A stretch of 64,000 bases of DNA, from the NCBI GenBank assembly GCA_018380115.1, contig JAGZUF010000012.1, positions 1 to 64,000 on the forward strand, read 5' to 3'. The notes under the pieces are model-generated. The model ran no database searches and was not told the DNA's origin. It saw only the letters and a program-made list of their open reading frames with translations. The number at the start of each line of letters is the position of its first letter. Within the stretch, counting starts at the first letter, position 1. Shown in pieces: positions 60,867-64,000 of this stretch. The position numbers and the translations under genes were made by a program. This stretch comes from Oscillospiraceae bacterium. GTDB taxonomy: Bacteria > Bacillota > Clostridia > Oscillospirales > Ruminococcaceae.

Positions 60867-62234
60867 TCACTCCTGCGGCGCGGCCTGACAGGGCAAGGTA
60901 AAAATGAACTCCGCCCCTTCGCCCTGCCTGCTGCGCACATTTACTGCACCGCCGTGCGCCTCTGCAATCCATTTCACCATGGAAAGGCCGAGCCCCGCCC
61001 CGCTTTTGCCGCGGGCAGGGTCTGCCTGCCAGAACCGCTTCCATACCTGATCTAAGTGTTCCGGCGCAATACCCGGGCCATTATCCTGCACGCTGCCACG
61101 GATAAACGCGCCCTGCTGCTTCAGCGTCACCCTCAGCCAGCCGTTCTCGCGGCCGTATTTGATGCCGTTTTCCATCAGGTTGATAAGCATGCGCATCAGC
61201 ATGGTCTCATCCCCCTGCAGCATCAGCCCCGGCTCTATCTCCGTTTGAAGGGCAATGCCGCGCGCATCGGCGCTTTCCTGCTGCTGTTCTGCCACCATGG
61301 CCGCCAGCTCGCTCAGGTTCACTGTTTCCAGGTTCAGTTTTTTGTGGCTCTTATCTGCCCGCGCCAGCATCAGCAGCTGGGAAATAAGCCCCGCCATTTT
61401 TTCGGTCTGCGCCAGCACACCGGCCAGTGCAGCCTTCGCCTCCTCCAGCGTTTTAGCGTGGGCAAGGGCATACTCGCACTGGGAAATGATGATGGCCGTG
61501 GGGGTGCGCAGCTCGTGCGAGGCATCGGATGTAAACTGCTTTTCTGTTTCAAACGCCTCTTCCAGCCGGGCAAACATTCTGTCAAATTCAGCGGCCAGGG
61601 TGTATATCTCGTCGCGTCCTTCTCCCAGCGCAATGCGGCGCGAAAGGTCGTTGCCTTCGCTTATCTCGCGCGCCGTCTGCGTAATGCGCCGCACAGGGCG
61701 GAAGGCCCGCCGCGCCAATACATACCCGCCCACGGCGGCCAGCATCACAAAGAACGGCAGCACCACCAGCGCCAGCCGCAGCAGCGTAAGGATGGTGGAG
61801 TCTGCCTGGCCGGCCGCAGCCACGCTGCGAATCCACACCGTGCCATAGCCTGCAATGGCCTGCTGCGCGTCATACACATACCACTGCCCCCCGTCCCCCG
61901 GCAGCGTGCGAAGCTGGCCGTCTGCAAAAGCGGCGGAATTGTCGAACTCGCGCGGAACAGCACCGTACAGCGGAATGCCGCCGGAATCATAGACAGACAG
62001 ATATACTCCACTGCGGAAATATTCCAAATCATCGTCAATGTCAAGCTTTCCGTCGTCAAAATCTATCTCCCGCCAGGCCGCCTGTACCATGGCTGTCATC
62101 TGGCGCCGCGTCTCCTCCTGCGCTGTCCTGCCGCCCACATAGAACAAAAAGGCCAGCGACACGCAGGCAAGCAGCACCATCAGCAGGGTAAACCACAGCG
62201 TCACTTTCATTTGAATTGTTAAGCGCCGCTTCAT
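60867..62234 (-). CDS. Sensor histidine kinase (HAMP, OmpR-system type)
   Basis: This 455-residue kinase has transmembrane helix 1 at about residues 11-33, an extracellular domain of about 115 residues, and helix 2 at about 150-175. A HAMP linker follows, then the phosphoacceptor H-box FTSDASHELRTP with His240, the N-box NLMENGIKYG, and G-boxes DNGPGIAPE and GAGLGLSMV. It senses an extracytoplasmic signal and phosphorylates the regulator encoded just upstream. The start overlaps the regulator stop (ATGA). Confidence 0.93.
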   Translation of the reverse strand: MKRRLTIQMKVTLWFTLLMVLLACVSLAFLFYVGGRTAQEETRRQMTAMVQAAWREIDFDDGKLDIDDDLEYFRSGVYLSVYDSGGIPLYGAVPREFDNSAAFADGQLRTLPGDGGQWYVYDAQQAIAGYGTVWIRSVAAAGQADSTILTLLRLALVVLPFFVMLAAVGGYVLARRAFRPVRRITQTAREISEGNDLSRRIALGEGRDEIYTLAAEFDRMFARLEEAFETEKQFTSDASHELRTPTAIIISQCEYALAHAKTLEEAKAALAGVLAQTEKMAGLISQLLMLARADKSHKKLNLETVNLSELAAMVAEQQQESADARGIALQTEIEPGLMLQGDETMLMRMLINLMENGIKYGRENGWLRVTLKQQGAFIRGSVQDNGPGIAPEHLDQVWKRFWQADPARGKSGAGLGLSMVKWIAEAHGGAVNVRSRQGEGAEFIFTLPCQAAPQE

Positions 62235-62905
62235 GCTTCTTCCCTCAGCACATAGCCGACGCCGCGCACTGTATGAATCAATTTTTTTGAAAAACCGTCA
62301 TCCAGTTTTTTACGCAGATAGCGGATATACACATCCACTACATTAGAGCCTCCCTCATAGTCGTAATTCCACACATGGTGGCTGATTTTTTCGCGCGAAA
62401 GCACAATGCCCCGGTTGCGCACAAGATATTCCAGAATGGCAAATTCCTTGGAAGAAAGCGTTACCGGCACGCCGCCGCGGCAGGCTGTGCGGGCCGCACA
62501 ATCCACCGTAAGATCCGCCACTGTGAACACATCGCTCACGCTGGCGCTGGCGCGCCGCATCATCACACGCAGCCGGGCCAGCAGCTCGTCAAACGCAAAG
62601 GGCTTTACAAGATAGTCGTCCGCCCCGGCATCCAGGCCGGTTACACGGTCTTCCACACCGTCCTTCGCCGTAAGCAGCAGCACCGGCGTGCGGTCCCCCT
62701 TTGCACGCATGCGTCGCAGCACTTCAAGGCCGCTGACGCCCGGCAACATGATATCCAGCACCAGGGCGTCGTACTCCGCTCCCAAAAGATGGTCCAGCGC
62801 GTCCGTCCCCGTAAAGCAGGCGTCTACGCTGTAATGCGCCGCCCTGAGCTGCTTTGCCAGCAGGCTGTTCATGGCCTGCTCATCCTCTACCACCAGTATC
62901 CTCAC
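62231..62905 (-). CDS. OmpR-family response regulator
   Basis: This 224-residue protein has a receiver domain (MRILVVEDEQ start, phosphoacceptor Asp51 in LVLDIMLPG, conserved KPFAFDELLARL) and a C-terminal winged helix (LSSKEFAILEYLVRNRG to VDVYIRYLRKKLDDG). It starts with GTG 62905, six bases after GAGGTG; a GTG three codons upstream is less well placed. Confidence 0.93.
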   Translation of the reverse strand: MRILVVEDEQAMNSLLAKQLRAAHYSVDACFTGTDALDHLLGAEYDALVLDIMLPGVSGLEVLRRMRAKGDRTPVLLLTAKDGVEDRVTGLDAGADDYLVKPFAFDELLARLRVMMRRASASVSDVFTVADLTVDCAARTACRGGVPVTLSSKEFAILEYLVRNRGIVLSREKISHHVWNYDYEGGSNVVDVYIRYLRKKLDDGFSKKLIHTVRGVGYVLREEA

Positions 62906-62934
62906 GCATATCACCTCAGTTTCAGCTTACACCG

Positions 62935-62956
62935 CCAACATGAAATACACATTAAA
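62935..62956 (-). promoter_or_regulatory. 11-bp direct repeats before the response-regulator gene
   Basis: On the minus strand TTTAATGTGTA and TTTCATGTTGG are consecutive 11-mers resembling the TTTAATGTTAC repeats at the PepSY promoter. They lie in the leader downstream of the likely transcription start, where binding could repress, giving negative autoregulation. Confidence 0.45.
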
Positions 62957-63374
62957 TTTTGCGGCGCCCCGCTTTTTGGCTGGCCGGGCATAGCTGCCGC
63001 GGATGTCTGGCCGCACGGGCCTGCCGTTATTGTATCACACCCCCGCCCCAGTGCAAAGCACATGGCTGGTGGCAAATGCCTTTGCAAGGCATGATTGTAC
63101 AAAATGCAGCTTCATTTTCCAGACACTTTCCTTTTTGCACAAAATAGCAGTTCAAAATTTGTAGAACACGTCTGTTTCTTCTTCAATTTATTTCATGTAT
63201 TATGAAGATACAGGAATTTTATCTGCCCCTGGCGGCTTCTTTGCTGCAGGGCGCTTCCTGCTTGAACAGGCCATCTTCTTTTTTCCCCCCCTTCTGAATG
63301 GCCGCCCGCCCTGCCGCAGCTTGCCAGATGTGGCAGGGCGGTGCGCGCCTCGTGCCATTTTATCTATTTTCAGA
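62957..63374. other. Intergenic region with the two-component promoter
   Basis: About 420 bp without a supported gene between the response regulator and the terminator of the sulfatase-family gene. Apart from the promoter at 63029-63056 nothing was recognised. Confidence 0.5.
63029..63056 (-). promoter_or_regulatory. Promoter of the two-component operon
   Basis: On the minus strand TTGCAC (63056-63051) and TACAAT (63034-63029) are 16 bp apart, placing the start of transcription about 120 bp before the response regulator. Confidence 0.6.
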
Positions 63375-63412
63375 AAAACGCCTCACCGGGGCGGGCCCCG
63401 GTGAGGCGTTTT
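63375..63412 (-). terminator. Terminator of the sulfatase-family gene
   Basis: A 17-bp perfect stem (AAAACGCCTCACCGGGG core) with a 4-nt loop is followed on the minus strand by a T run, 20 bp after the stop. Confidence 0.85.
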
Positions 63413-63432
63413 ATTTCGAGCCGGCGCATCCC

Positions 63433-64000
63433 TCACTGCCCGCTGAACAGGTAGCCATAATAGTCCGTCTCAATAATGCGGGCCGAATACGCAAACATAT
63501 CGTTCACCTTTTGCATGCACGCATCCAGATATTCCTGCGTGGGGGCCTTACCGGTGCGCTGGATGACAAGGCCGTTCGCCGCATCGTAGAATATCTCGTC
63601 CGTAATAAAGCTTTTGTCCGCAAACACCACGATGGGCGCCGTGCCGCTGAACACATCCGTACCCATCAGCAGGCGGGAATCATATTCAAAGCCGAACAGG
63701 TTCAACAGCGTGGGCAGAATATCCAGCGAGGAACAGACAGTGTCCACCTGAACAGGCTGCTCCATAGCGGGCGTCCACAAAAGAAAAACGCTCTCATATA
63801 ATTCAAACGTGCCATCCAAACTCTCCTCACCGCGCAGCTCGGCATACTGCTCATCCGTCAGGCCGTAGGGGTAATGATCCGGTGTAAGGGCAATAACGGT
63901 ATTTTCCAGCGCGTCGGCCGCCTCCAGCTGTTCCAGCAGGCTTTCCAGGGCATATTCCAGCTCCAGGTTACAGGCGATATACGCCTTTACCTCCTCGGAA
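63433..64000 (-). CDS. LTA-synthase/sulfatase-family protein, C-terminal part (cut by window edge)
   Basis: The frame is open from the right edge to a stop at 63433, giving about 189 C-terminal residues. It includes NTVIALTPDHYPYGLTDEQ, where the Asp-His of the metal site of the alkaline phosphatase superfamily (LTA synthase/sulfatase type) is visible, and VDTVCSSLDILPTLLNLFG, typical of that family near its C-terminus. Such proteins transfer glycerophosphate or phosphoethanolamine at the outer membrane face. The catalytic Thr/Ser lies outside the window. Any internal start, such as the TTG at 63819, would miss the TPDH motif and is not the true one. Confidence 0.85.
   Translation of the reverse strand, partial: SEEVKAYIACNLELEYALESLLEQLEAADALENTVIALTPDHYPYGLTDEQYAELRGEESLDGTFELYESVFLLWTPAMEQPVQVDTVCSSLDILPTLLNLFGFEYDSRLLMGTDVFSGTAPIVVFADKSFITDEIFYDAANGLVIQRTGKAPTQEYLDACMQKVNDMFAYSARIIETDYYGYLFSGQ

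Overview
This window looks like a chromosomal segment of an anaerobic, low-to-mid GC Gram-positive gut bacterium, most likely Oscillospiraceae/Ruminococcaceae (Clostridia). The pointers are strong AGGAGG-type ribosome binding sites, serine/alanine-rich lipoproteins with an LAGCG lipobox, a 2Fe desulfoferrodoxin (superoxide reductase), and GC-rich stem-loop terminators. No rRNA or tRNA gene and no CRISPR array was seen. The taxonomic call is inference from style, not from a marker gene.

Region 1 (1-20,230). The left edge holds short direct repeats that resemble a mobile-element end, then a tyrosine recombinase. Next comes a long minus-strand exopolysaccharide/capsule operon (about 20,120 down to 1,190). 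A good sigma-A-type promoter (20092-20120) reads into a WbaP-like initiating sugar-phosphate transferase, three GT4 glycosyltransferases, a Wzz-like protein, an EpsG/Wzy-like polymerase, a pyruvyl transferase paired with an FrhB-like iron-sulfur protein, and a Wzx-type flippase. It also carries a complete gene set for UDP-2,3-diacetamido-2,3-dideoxy-glucuronate: WbpA, WbpB/WlbA, WbpE and WbpD homologues. A formyltransferase, an ATP-grasp ligase, a NodB-fold protein and an asparagine-synthase-like protein are interleaved and probably decorate that sugar.

Region 2 (20,230-34,500). A minus-strand sugar catabolic operon sits under a LacI regulator. It runs Gfo/Idh dehydrogenase, SIS-domain protein, a taurine/nitrate-type ABC transporter, NagB, NagA, class II aldolase, phosphofructokinase, a divergent triosephosphate isomerase and a LarA-family protein, with an aldose-epimerase-like gene upstream. 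Two near-identical palindromes (32047-32066 and 32994-33009) are the likely LacI operators.

Region 3 (34,500-51,900). Two divergent operons share a promoter region (46,679-47,265). Leftward are a BtpA-family barrel, an FGGY kinase, a DeoR regulator, an MFS transporter, an M20 dipeptidase and a full Opp/Dpp peptide ABC transporter. Rightward are four tandem FrlC-like TIM-barrel epimerases and an M24 aminopeptidase. Together they suggest import and dismantling of a peptide-linked or glycated sugar compound.

Region 4 (51,900-64,000). This part is mostly housekeeping: an orphan EpsG-like membrane protein, cysS, a methionine gamma-lyase family protein, a GNAT acetyltransferase, murD and desulfoferrodoxin. 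It also holds a 116-bp tandem repeat, a two-component system with a triple-PepSY lipoprotein, and the C-terminal part of an LTA-synthase/sulfatase-family protein cut by the right edge.
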